From Candidatus Kuenenia stuttgartensis (lineage in GTDB: Bacteria > Planctomycetota > Planctomycetia > Isosphaerales > Isosphaeraceae): a stretch of DNA of 6,095 nucleotides. A program made the position numbers and the translations under genes. Numbering within the stretch: position 1 is the first letter of the stretch; every line of letters starts with the position of its first letter. Of this stretch, positions 1 through 5,285 are shown piece by piece. The DNA lies in the NCBI GenBank assembly GCA_945872325.1, contig CAMBZY010000207.1, forward strand, positions 1 through 6,095. The letters run 5' to 3'. The notes under the pieces were generated by a model. That model was not told where the DNA came from, made no database searches, and was given only the letters and a program-made list of their open reading frames with translations.

Positions 1-315
1 GAATTCGGCCGGACACCGGTTGTGGAACTGCCAACTCCGGGCGCCAACGCCGGCAAGATGAATGGCCGGGACCATAATAACCACGGATTTACGATGTGGG
101 TGGCCGGTGGAGGGATCCGCAAGGGATACGCCCACGGGGCGACCGACGATTTCGGGTTCCAGTCCGTCGAGAAAGTGGTGCACGTGCACGACCTTCACGC
201 CACATTATTGCATTTGCTCGGTTTCGATCACGAGAAATTCACCTATCGCTATGCCGGCCGAGACTTCCGTCTGACCGATGTGCATGGCACGGTGATGAAA
301 GATCTGATCGCCTGA
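1..315 (+). CDS. DUF1501 family protein, C-terminal fragment (5' end outside window)
   Basis: The frame is open from base 1, so the gene starts left of the window; the first GTG or ATG codons here are internal. The 104 visible residues begin with EFGRTP, part of the GEFGRTP signature seen near the end of DUF1501 proteins. They continue with a GRDHN..HGFTMWVAGGG block (fragment residues 22-37), HGATDDFG, and VHVHDLHATLLHLLGFDH, closing with RYAGRDFRLTDVHG. This tail is highly typical of DUF1501, an alkaline-phosphatase/sulfatase-fold family abundant in Planctomycetes and usually encoded beside a DUF1549/DUF1553 cytochrome-type gene, which would lie upstream here. The Asp-His and His residues are probable metal-site positions by analogy with that fold. 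Most members are thought to be exported, but the N-terminus is not visible. The biochemical role is unknown. The stop codon lies only 2 bp from the stop of the convergent MATE gene. Confidence 0.93.
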   Translation, partial: EFGRTPVVELPTPGANAGKMNGRDHNNHGFTMWVAGGGIRKGYAHGATDDFGFQSVEKVVHVHDLHATLLHLLGFDHEKFTYRYAGRDFRLTDVHGTVMKDLIA

Positions 316-317
316 TG

Positions 318-1685
318 TTATGCCTGAAAAGTCTGGTTCTGGCGCGATTTGCGGAACCAGACGACCAGCAGGACGATGCCAGTGACGATCAGGCCGGTGG
401 ATAATCCAACCCAGATTCCACGTACTTCCATTTGTATTTCAAATGCAAGATAAATGCCCACAGGCAATCCGATCAGCCAGTGAGCCACCAGATTGCAAAT
501 GGCAGGCGTGCGTGTATCGCCAAGGCCTCGCAGAGAGCCAGTGGTGACGGCTTGAAGTCCGTCAAAAATCTGAAAAACAGCCGCAATCGCCAGCAGCCTT
601 ACCCCTTGCCGGATAATTTCATGGTCGGCCGTGAATAAATCGACCAGCGTTGCCGGAATCATTACAAATGAGGCTGCCAGGCTGATCATGACCACGTTTG
701 TTAATGCAATGGCTGCCCATCCGGCACGGGCGGCTGATGTCAGTTTTTTCGCACCCACGGCATGACCGACACGCACGGCTGCTGCGGATGCAATTCCGAG
801 CGGGATCATGAATGTGAGGCTCGTGATATTTAATACAATCTGGTGAGCTGCCAGAGAAACCGGCGCCATGCGTCCGATCAGCGTACTGGCAAGGCTGAAA
901 ATACCGACCTCCATGGTGATTTGAGACGCCGCCGGAAAACCCAGCCGGACAAGTTTCACCAAATCGTGTTTAAATATCGAGCGATACCATTTTGAGGGGA
1001 AAATTGTTGGATCGATAGACCAGACGATCCATGCCAGCCCAGCGGCCAGATAAATTCGTGAGATCACGGTTGCCGCAGCCGATCCTGAAACACCAAACGC
1101 AGGTGAGCCAAGGTGTCCATAGACCAGCACCCAATTGAATGCGATGTTTAAGAGATTCGCCGACAATAATACAATCATGACCGGCCTGACCCGGCCGATG
1201 GATTGCAGGTAGCGTCTCAGGGCCGAATAAACGAGCAAAGGGCCGGTGCTCCAGAGCACCACTTTCATGTAGCTGCGAGCCATGGGAAGCACTTCCGGCG
1301 TGAGGCCCCAGTAATCGACCGTCTGTAATACCACTGCAAATAAAATGGTCAGAAATGGAGTGAGTAAAAGTGCCAGAAATACACCTGTCCGAAGCCACTG
1401 ACGCGATTCGTCGTGTTTGCCAGCTCCATGCGATTGCGATACGAGCGTATCGAGGCCCAGAAATAGCCCCATCCCAAAAACGGCAAACGTGAAATAGACA
1501 CTTCCGCCGATCCCTGAAGCACCGATCGCAGCTGGCCCCAAGTCAGAGACGAGAATTGTATCGGCCACGCCCATGGCCATCCAGCCGATTTCGCCCAACA
1601 CGACTGGCAGAGCCAGTTTAAAGGTAGAAATGATCTCTTGATTGAAACTTGGTGTCAGGTGCTGGTCAGGATCGTTCAAATGCAA
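318..1685 (-). CDS. MATE family efflux transporter
   Basis: A 455-residue polytopic membrane protein of normal MATE length, with about twelve hydrophobic segments in two homologous halves. MATE carriers export drugs or metabolites in exchange for Na+ or H+ across the cytoplasmic membrane. Family marks seen: LALPVVLGEIGWMAMGVADTI in TM1 with Asp42 (matching the conserved VDT aspartate), LVSQSHGAGK after TM2 (residues 81-90), NLLNIAFNWVLVYG (177-190), Glu259 in QITMEVGIFSLAS (matching the conserved TM7 glutamate of NorM), and LAAHQIVLNITSLTFMIPLG in the second half. No ATG occurs before TM1, so translation must start at a TTG (1685, or 1679); GGGG at 1694-1691 supports 1685. An in-frame stop at 1706-1704 bars further extension. 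It is the last gene of the four-gene run, 28 bp after PhzF. The substrate cannot be read from sequence. The last codons form a terminator hairpin. Confidence 0.95.
   Translation of the reverse strand: MHLNDPDQHLTPSFNQEIISTFKLALPVVLGEIGWMAMGVADTILVSDLGPAAIGASGIGGSVYFTFAVFGMGLFLGLDTLVSQSHGAGKHDESRQWLRTGVFLALLLTPFLTILFAVVLQTVDYWGLTPEVLPMARSYMKVVLWSTGPLLVYSALRRYLQSIGRVRPVMIVLLSANLLNIAFNWVLVYGHLGSPAFGVSGSAAATVISRIYLAAGLAWIVWSIDPTIFPSKWYRSIFKHDLVKLVRLGFPAASQITMEVGIFSLASTLIGRMAPVSLAAHQIVLNITSLTFMIPLGIASAAAVRVGHAVGAKKLTSAARAGWAAIALTNVVMISLAASFVMIPATLVDLFTADHEIIRQGVRLLAIAAVFQIFDGLQAVTTGSLRGLGDTRTPAICNLVAHWLIGLPVGIYLAFEIQMEVRGIWVGLSTGLIVTGIVLLVVWFRKSRQNQTFQA
327..362 (-). terminator. Intrinsic terminator embedded in the 3' end of the MATE gene
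   Basis: GTCTGGTTC (331-339) and GAACCAGAC (354-362) are perfect 9-base inverted repeats. Inside them CGC (343-345) pairs with GCG (351-353), leaving a 5-base loop and a 3-base bulge. On the minus strand the hairpin is followed at once by TTTTC (330-326) and then the MATE stop codon. The hairpin therefore encodes most of the last MATE residues, VWFRKSRQNQT. The T run is short (four), so efficiency is uncertain. On the plus strand no T run follows, so it is unlikely to terminate the DUF1501 transcript as an intrinsic terminator. Confidence 0.62.
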
Positions 1686-1690
1686 TGCAT

Positions 1691-1694
1691 CCCC
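1691..1694 (-). promoter_or_regulatory. Shine-Dalgarno-like GGGG that supports the TTG start of the MATE gene
   Basis: On the minus strand GGGG is followed by five bases (ATGCA) and then TTG at 1685-1683. This spacing favours that TTG over the next in-frame TTG at 1679-1677. The ATG at 1690-1688 is out of frame and leads to a stop after four codons, so it cannot start the transporter. Confidence 0.45.
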
Positions 1695-1713
1695 AATTCC
1701 ATTTCATGGTTTC

Positions 1714-2553
1714 TCAAATGCCCCAGGCTGCATCTGAGAGCCTGCCTTCAGTCATGACAATCGCCCGACCACCTAGTTTTACCCGTTCCCAGCAGCGCTC
1801 AACCCGAACAAGTCCACCGCGTTTTGATGCCTGAAAACCGGTCATTTCATTACGTTTTAACTGATCGCCCCAGAATGGTGCCAAAGCACAGTGAGCAGAG
1901 CCTGTGACAGGATCCTCATCAATACCCGACTGTGGCGCAAAGAATCGGGATACAAAATCATAGCTTTTGGTATTCACTGGGTCTGCCAGTGCTGTGACAA
2001 TCAAGCCACGGGCCTTCACCTGGAGCATTGCATGAAAATCGGGCTTGAGCCCACGCACGATAGATTCGTCTGCCACTTCCAGGAGATAGTCGAACTGGTT
2101 TCGTCCGATATATCGAACGGCTTCAAGTGAAATAGAAAGACTTTCTATGAGTCCTGCCGGTAATGAGACCGGTTCGCAGAATTTGGCTGGAAAATCAAGC
2201 CAGATAAAATGGGGGTCAGCCTCGTCAGGCATCGCTTTTAATTCGCCGCTGTGTGTATGAAATACAATCGGGTTTTCAGGATCAGAGATTCTCGCTTTCC
2301 AAATCGCTCTGGCCGAAGCAAGTGTAGCATGGCCACACAATTCCACTTCCACAGTCGGTGTAAACCACCTTAGATTGAAATGGCCGCTATCGCCAGGCCA
2401 AACAAAAGCAGTTTCAGACAAATTCAACTCAGCAGCTAGATTCTGCATCCAGTCTGTTCCACGAGGTTCGTACATGATGCAAACAGCGGCTGGATTCCCT
2501 GTAAAAGGGGTATCGCAGAAAGCATCAACAACATAAATTGCGGGCGCAGGCAT
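1714..2553 (-). CDS. PhzF family phenazine biosynthesis-like isomerase
   Basis: A 279-residue protein, the usual length of the PhzF family, which has a two-lobed diaminopimelate-epimerase-like fold and acts without cofactor. True PhzF isomerises trans-2,3-dihydro-3-hydroxyanthranilate; most bacterial homologues have unknown substrates. Marks seen (ATG numbering): YVVDAFCDTPFTGNPAAVC (residues 7-25), LSETAFV with the catalytic-type Glu47, ELCGHATLAS with His75, and GIDEDPVTGSAHC with Asp214 and Ser219, matching the active-site Asp/Ser pair of PhzF. The catalytic set therefore looks intact. No other phenazine gene is present, so phenazine synthesis is not supported. I chose ATG 2553-2551: GAAAG lies nine bases upstream and the N-terminus then matches the family. 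A TTG at 2562, overlapping the previous stop as TTGA, would add three residues but has no usable ribosome site. It is third in the run, five bases after the PLP enzyme. Confidence 0.93.
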   Translation of the reverse strand: MPAPAIYVVDAFCDTPFTGNPAAVCIMYEPRGTDWMQNLAAELNLSETAFVWPGDSGHFNLRWFTPTVEVELCGHATLASARAIWKARISDPENPIVFHTHSGELKAMPDEADPHFIWLDFPAKFCEPVSLPAGLIESLSISLEAVRYIGRNQFDYLLEVADESIVRGLKPDFHAMLQVKARGLIVTALADPVNTKSYDFVSRFFAPQSGIDEDPVTGSAHCALAPFWGDQLKRNEMTGFQASKRGGLVRVERCWERVKLGGRAIVMTEGRLSDAAWGI

Positions 2554-2558
2554 TGGAT

Positions 2559-3533
2559 TCAACTTTCGATAAATTTGGCCTTGAGAGAATCGAAATACGC
2601 ATCCAGGTCGACATTTCCTCCTGTAATGATAATTCCCACCCGCTTGCCTGCCAGGTCAAGATTTCGGTGCAGGACAGGAGCCACTGGAACAGCGCAGGAA
2701 GGCTCGATGATGATTTTAAATCGCTCCCAGACAAATCTCAGTGCAGCCAGCATTTCTTCTTCTGTGGCCGTGACAATTTCATCGACATTTCTTTGAATTA
2801 CGGCGAAAGTTTTATCGCCAAGGCTTGTACGAAGTCCGTCGGCCATGGTTTTCGGGTCGCCGGAGGATTCGATTTTGCCGGAAATCATGGAACGCATCGC
2901 ATCGTCGGCCCGGGCGGGTTCCACTCCGATCACGCGGGTGTCGGGCGAAAGGCTTTTCACAGCGATTGCCGTGCCGCTGGCCAGACCTCCTCCGCCAATT
3001 GGAGTGATCACAACATCAAGCGGGCCAGCTTGTTCCAGCAATTCCAAGGCGGCTGTGCCCTGCCCTGCGATCACGCGCCAGTCGTTGAATGGATGGACCA
3101 TTTCATAGCCATGCTGATCGATCAATCGCTGAACGGTCGATTCGCGGGCCTGCTGGGTCGGTTCGCAAAGTTCGACAATCGCTCCGAAGTCTTCCGTAGC
3201 CCTGCGTTTCACAGCCGGAGCCGTGCTGGGCATGACCACGCACACCGGCACGCCCATCATCTGACCAGCCTTGGCCAGAGCCTGGCCGTGGTTGCCTGAA
3301 CTGTGGGTGATGACCCCACGTTTTTTCTGCGAGTCGTCGAGTAAAAGGACGGCATTCATGGCCCCTCGAAATTTAAACGCACCGATTTTCTGAAAGTTTT
3401 CACATTTCAAAAAAACGCTCGCACCACTGGCTTTATCGAGCGAATGGCTCGTCAGAACCGGTGTTCGCACCGCATAAGGCGCGATTCGGGTGGCTGCGGC
3501 CCGGATGGTTTCGAGATCGACTGGGATGTCCAT
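2559..3533 (-). CDS. PLP-dependent serine racemase / threonine (serine) dehydratase family enzyme
   Basis: A 324-residue fold-type II PLP enzyme that should deaminate threonine or serine to 2-oxo acids, or racemise serine, in the cytoplasm. Seen: FQKIGAFKFRGA with Schiff-base Lys54; HSSGNHGQALA (77-87) with Asn81 contacting PLP and Ser79 at the position of the racemase acid/base serine (Ser84 of human serine racemase); Arg130, matching human Arg135; the phosphate loop GGGG (180-183); VEPARADD with Glu205, Ala209 and Asp211, matching the divalent-metal site of human serine racemase (Glu210, Ala214, Asp216); and ITGGNVDL with Thr304 near the pyridine nitrogen. There is no C-terminal regulatory domain, so it is not the long biosynthetic IlvA type. 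Hydroxyaspartate dehydratase is another possibility. The ATG at 3533 matches the family start although the ribosome site is weak (GAG 12 bases upstream). It lies 30 bp after NIPSNAP and just before PhzF. Confidence 0.93.
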   Translation of the reverse strand: MDIPVDLETIRAAATRIAPYAVRTPVLTSHSLDKASGASVFLKCENFQKIGAFKFRGAMNAVLLLDDSQKKRGVITHSSGNHGQALAKAGQMMGVPVCVVMPSTAPAVKRRATEDFGAIVELCEPTQQARESTVQRLIDQHGYEMVHPFNDWRVIAGQGTAALELLEQAGPLDVVITPIGGGGLASGTAIAVKSLSPDTRVIGVEPARADDAMRSMISGKIESSGDPKTMADGLRTSLGDKTFAVIQRNVDEIVTATEEEMLAALRFVWERFKIIIEPSCAVPVAPVLHRNLDLAGKRVGIIITGGNVDLDAYFDSLKAKFIES

Positions 3534-3563
3534 GAATGTCGGCTCTTTTTTCAGTATCAGGTT

Positions 3564-3974
3564 TTACTTGATTGGGCTGTAGTCGAGCGAGTTGAGGAAC
3601 ACGCTTTCGACTTTGGAGACCAGCTTGCCGTTCTTTTCGCTTTCGGAGTGGGCTTTTTTCCAGGCAGGATCAGCCATGAAAGCCTTCCACGAGGCTGTTG
3701 CAGCTTCGCGGCTCGGGTATGCCAGAATATAGACCATCTTTTCGCCCTTGCCTGATTTTTCGTCAACAGGCTCCCAGAAACCGACCAGTTCCATACCGTG
3801 CTTTTTGAAAAGTTCGCAGGTGTGGTCGCGGAATCGGGCGTGAAGTTCGGTCATTTTGCCTGGAGGTGCGTAGTATGTCCGCATCTCAAAAACCTTGCCG
3901 GCCTTGTCGTCGGCAGAGACAGAAGATGTGGCTGCAAGAGTGGTTAGAATCATGGCTGCTATTAGGGTTCTCAT
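3564..3974 (-). CDS. Secreted NIPSNAP family protein
   Basis: A 136-residue protein with a signal peptide: Arg2, a hydrophobic stretch at residues 4-16 and a likely cleavage after SVSA (residue 21). The mature part, about residues 28-133, is one NIPSNAP domain, a dimeric ferredoxin-like alpha/beta-barrel fold. It opens with VFEMRTYYAPPGKM, continues with HARFRDHTCELFKKHGMELVGFWEP and KMVYILAYPSREAATASWKAFMADPAWK, and closes with SVFLNSLDYSP. These are all typical of the family. No enzymatic activity is established for most members, and exported single-domain versions are common in Planctomycetes. The start is well supported: AGGAG (3985-3981) lies six bases before the ATG. It is the first gene of the minus-strand run, 30 bp before the PLP enzyme, with a candidate promoter about 60-90 bp upstream. 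Any role in the pathway of the following genes is inference. Confidence 0.92.
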   Translation of the reverse strand: MRTLIAAMILTTLAATSSVSADDKAGKVFEMRTYYAPPGKMTELHARFRDHTCELFKKHGMELVGFWEPVDEKSGKGEKMVYILAYPSREAATASWKAFMADPAWKKAHSESEKNGKLVSKVESVFLNSLDYSPIK

Positions 3975-4034
3975 GGGTTGCTCCTGGTAAAGGTGGGTCC
4001 GGCATGGGTTGTGTGTCTATCACAAAGCCCTTTC

Positions 4035-4063
4035 CTTATAGCGTTGAAGTCGCCGATCGGCAA
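4035..4063 (-). promoter_or_regulatory. Candidate sigma70-type promoter for the NIPSNAP-PLP enzyme-PhzF-MATE run
   Basis: On the minus strand TTGCCG (4063-4058, four of six matches to TTGACA) is separated by exactly 17 bases from TATAAG (4040-4035, five of six to TATAAT). Transcription would start near 4028, giving a leader of about 54 bases before the NIPSNAP ATG. A perfect 10-base palindrome GCCGATCGGC (4052-4061), flanked by CGTTG (4042-4046) and CAACG (4061-4065), overlaps the -35 box and spacer and could be an operator. It is judged by eye only. Confidence 0.45.
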
Positions 4064-4077
4064 CGTATTTCCACGAG

Positions 4078-4446
4078 TCAGGCCTCAAAATAATCGTCGT
4101 CGGCAATATCGGGAATCCCCACCACCAGCACCCTCATCCGGCCTATAGCCGAATGTACCGCTAACGGCGGAATATGTACCAGAGAGCCTTTTGAGACTGT
4201 ATGTGCGACCCCATCCACAGTGACCGTGCCGTCTCCATCCAGCACATAATACAATTCGGTGGAACGCTTGTGGTAATGAGGCTTTGCGCCGTCAATATCC
4301 ACGGCATGTGCCCATGCTGCTGGCGAGATGGCGATATCTTCGCGGCTGATGAGCCTGTCCCTCCACCCACAGGCACTTTTTTCCCGAGGCGTGTGGCCTT
4401 CATGACGCACCAGAATCGGGCCTTTATTTTGTGACGGTTCCGACAT
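4078..4446 (-). CDS. Single-domain cupin protein
   Basis: A 122-residue cytoplasmic protein with one cupin beta-barrel at about residues 40-110. Cupin motif 1 is GAKPHYHKRSTELYYVLDGDG (residues 53-73, starting G-A-K), giving metal ligands His57, His59 and Glu64. Motif 2 is KGSLVHIPPLAVHSAIG (86-102) with the fourth ligand His98. The full 3-His/1-Glu set suggests a bound metal such as Fe, Mn or Zn. Small cupins of this kind may be dioxygenases, isomerases or sugar/ligand-binding proteins; the sequence does not say which. The start at 4446 has only a weak upstream GGGA, part of a 12-base palindrome. It lies 103 bp before NIPSNAP on the same strand, and I see no T-rich terminator in that gap, so read-through into the following run is possible. 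It is divergent from the 92-residue protein at 4566. Confidence 0.9.
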   Translation of the reverse strand: MSEPSQNKGPILVRHEGHTPREKSACGWRDRLISREDIAISPAAWAHAVDIDGAKPHYHKRSTELYYVLDGDGTVTVDGVAHTVSKGSLVHIPPLAVHSAIGRMRVLVVGIPDIADDDYFEA

Positions 4447-4454
4447 CTTTATTT

Positions 4455-4466
4455 CCCAGATCTGGG
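4455..4466. repeat. Perfect 12-base palindrome before the cupin start
   Basis: CCCAGATCTGGG reads the same on both strands. Its minus-strand right half supplies the GGGA that would serve as the cupin ribosome site, eight bases before the start codon. It could be a repressor operator or could limit ribosome access. The half CCAGATCT also occurs at 4887-4894, before the ferredoxin gene. The function is not established. Confidence 0.4.
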
Positions 4467-4537
4467 CAATGAGTGGCGATTTATGGTGCGATCACATATG
4501 ATAACGAGTCGTGGCTGCTTGCGGTGTCCGGAAATTG

Positions 4538-4550
4538 CTGAAAATTTCAG
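4538..4550. repeat. 13-base palindrome overlapping the ribosome site of the 92-residue gene
   Basis: CTGAAA and TTTCAG flank a single central A and are exact reverse complements. The last two bases are the first two of AGGAG (4549-4553). GAAATT (4531-4536) and AATTTC (4543-4548) offer an alternative overlapping hairpin with a six-base loop. It is a candidate operator or translational control element; AT-rich palindromes of this size also arise by chance. Confidence 0.3.
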
Positions 4551-4565
4551 GAGATTGATAAATCG

Positions 4566-4844
4566 ATGGTTCGCTCCGTTCTGGTTCACGATCCGGCAGG
4601 CCGATGGAGGCTTTTTCGTCAACAGCAGTGGATGGCTGAAGTCAGGCGGAATATCGAAGCCTCTAGCTGGACAAAATTTCATTTGGATGTGGATGAACCG
4701 GTTTATTTGCAAATGTTAAAATCTGAAGATCAATGGGCAAACCTGACTGAGTCTGAGATCCTGGAAGTGATTAGAATTCATGGAGGTTTGTGCCTCAATC
4801 CACCCACTACACAAGTCGAAGAAGGCTTGACGGCTGGCCTATAA
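4566..4844 (+). CDS. Hypothetical protein, 92 residues, upstream of ferredoxin
   Basis: I do not recognise this protein. It has no signal peptide, no membrane segment and no cysteine cluster (its only cysteine is in GGLCLN), so it is probably a small cytoplasmic protein. The N-terminal part, SVLVHDPAGRWRLFRQQQWMAEV, looks like a beta-strand followed by an aromatic/basic helix. The middle part holds WTKFHLDVDEPVYLQML, and SEDQWANLTESEILEVIRIHGG looks like a charged helix. The amino-acid pattern is that of a real protein, not a shadow frame: it has acidic/basic helices and no coding gene opposite. AGGAG at 4549-4553 lies 12 bases before the ATG, slightly long but usable. The ferredoxin starts 68 bp downstream on the same strand, so co-transcription is plausible and a redox link is possible but unproven. 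Existence as a gene is likely; function is unknown. Confidence 0.72.
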   Translation: MVRSVLVHDPAGRWRLFRQQQWMAEVRRNIEASSWTKFHLDVDEPVYLQMLKSEDQWANLTESEILEVIRIHGGLCLNPPTTQVEEGLTAGL

Positions 4845-4912
4845 ATAAGAGACGTTAGGAACTTGAATCCACTGAATCCTAAATCTCCAGATCTAGAGGA
4901 GCATCCAAAACC

Positions 4913-5236
4913 ATGCCAAAAATTACGCTTGAAGACGGAACGTTCAAGGAAGTCGCCGAAGGGACCAAGCTGGTTCTGGCCATCGACGATTGTGGCTGCG
5001 ATATCTTGCACCGATGTGGCGGAAATTCGCGGTGTACCACCTGTCGGGTGGAGATTCTCGAAGGCGATGCCGGCCCGATTGGCGAGCTGGAGCAAGAGCG
5101 AATCGGTCGTGAGGCCGACTGGCCCGCCAACCGCCGCCTGAGTTGCCAGGTGCGTGTGACCGGCGATCTGACCGTGCGGGTGCTGTCCACCGCCACGTCC
5201 ACAGGCATGCCGAGAGGCTCGCGACCAATCGATTGA
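4913..5236 (+). CDS. [2Fe-2S] ferredoxin, adrenodoxin-like cysteine spacing
   Basis: A 107-residue soluble electron carrier with one [2Fe-2S] ferredoxin domain (about residues 2-92). The N-terminal strand KITLEDGTFKEVAEGTKLVLAI matches the beta-grasp start. Cluster ligands are Cys35, Cys41, Cys44 and Cys78: CGGNSRCTTC, then RLSCQ. The C-x5-C-x2-C spacing matches adrenodoxin/ISC-type ferredoxins rather than the C-x4-C-x2-C of plant-type ferredoxins. It also carries Cys27 and Cys29 (DCGC), not expected to be ligands. The tail after residue 92 (SerThr/Arg-rich) is unstructured. AGGAG at 4897-4901 lies 11 bases before the ATG. It would pass electrons to an oxygenase, P450 or Fe-S assembly partner, but no reductase or partner enzyme is encoded here. 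It follows the 92-residue gene by 68 bp and ends just before a strong hairpin. Confidence 0.93.
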   Translation: MPKITLEDGTFKEVAEGTKLVLAIDDCGCDILHRCGGNSRCTTCRVEILEGDAGPIGELEQERIGREADWPANRRLSCQVRVTGDLTVRVLSTATSTGMPRGSRPID

Positions 5237-5254
5237 TCAGAGCTTTCAAAATCT

Positions 5255-5285
5255 GGCCCGGTGAACTCTTCGCCGGGCCTGTTTG
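5255..5285. terminator. Probable bidirectional terminator between ferredoxin and EamA transporter
   Basis: An 11-pair hairpin: GGCCCGGTGAA (5255-5265) pairs with TTCGCCGGGCC (5269-5279) around a CTC loop, with one T-G wobble. It is GC-rich at the base. On the plus strand it is followed by TGTTTGTTA, and on the minus strand by AGATTTTGAAA. It lies between two convergent genes, 18 bases after the ferredoxin stop and 6 before the EamA stop, which is where a shared terminator is expected. The T runs are interrupted. Confidence 0.75.

Larger units (their letters stand above)
4447..4565. other. Divergent intergenic control region
   Basis: This 119-bp spacer separates the starts of the cupin (minus) and the 92-residue protein (plus) and must hold promoters for both. 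A plus-strand TATGAT at 4497-4502 resembles a -10 box, but the matching -35 (TGGCGA, 4474-4479) fits only three of six positions. AGGAG at 4549-4553 is the likely ribosome site of the plus-strand gene, 12 bases before its ATG. I found no convincing minus-strand promoter. Two palindromes inside it are listed separately. Confidence 0.5.

Noticed and set aside
22..315. Complete 97-residue gene starting at GTG 22
   Set aside because: The frame is open to base 1 and the upstream codons encode EFGRTP, a DUF1501 signature, so this is the tail of a larger gene.
970..1398. Minus-strand open frame of 142 codons inside the MATE gene
   Set aside because: It is in another frame of the same strand, with no family resemblance, while the MATE frame is fully supported across it.
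2560..2562. PhzF start at TTG overlapping the PLP enzyme stop (TTGA)
   Set aside because: The overlap is tempting as translational coupling, but no ribosome site is suitably spaced, and ATG 2553 has GAAAG nine bases upstream and fits the family N-terminus. It is not fully excluded.
2538..3299. Long plus-strand open frame of 253 codons
   Set aside because: It lies opposite the PLP enzyme, whose family motifs are intact on the minus strand; its translation has no recognisable domain and is a shadow frame.
1714..3533. Phenazine biosynthesis cluster
   Set aside because: Only a PhzF-family protein is present; no phzA/B, D, E or G genes are seen, and PhzF homologues are widespread outside phenazine pathways.
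4885..4901. CTCC/GGAG pairing that could hide the ferredoxin ribosome site
   Set aside because: It has only four pairs around a nine-base loop, too weak to call a riboswitch or attenuator.
4778..5249. Minus-strand open frames opposite the ferredoxin and its upstream gap
   Set aside because: The ferredoxin with all four cluster cysteines is on the plus strand; the opposite frames are Arg/Ser/Pro-rich shadows.
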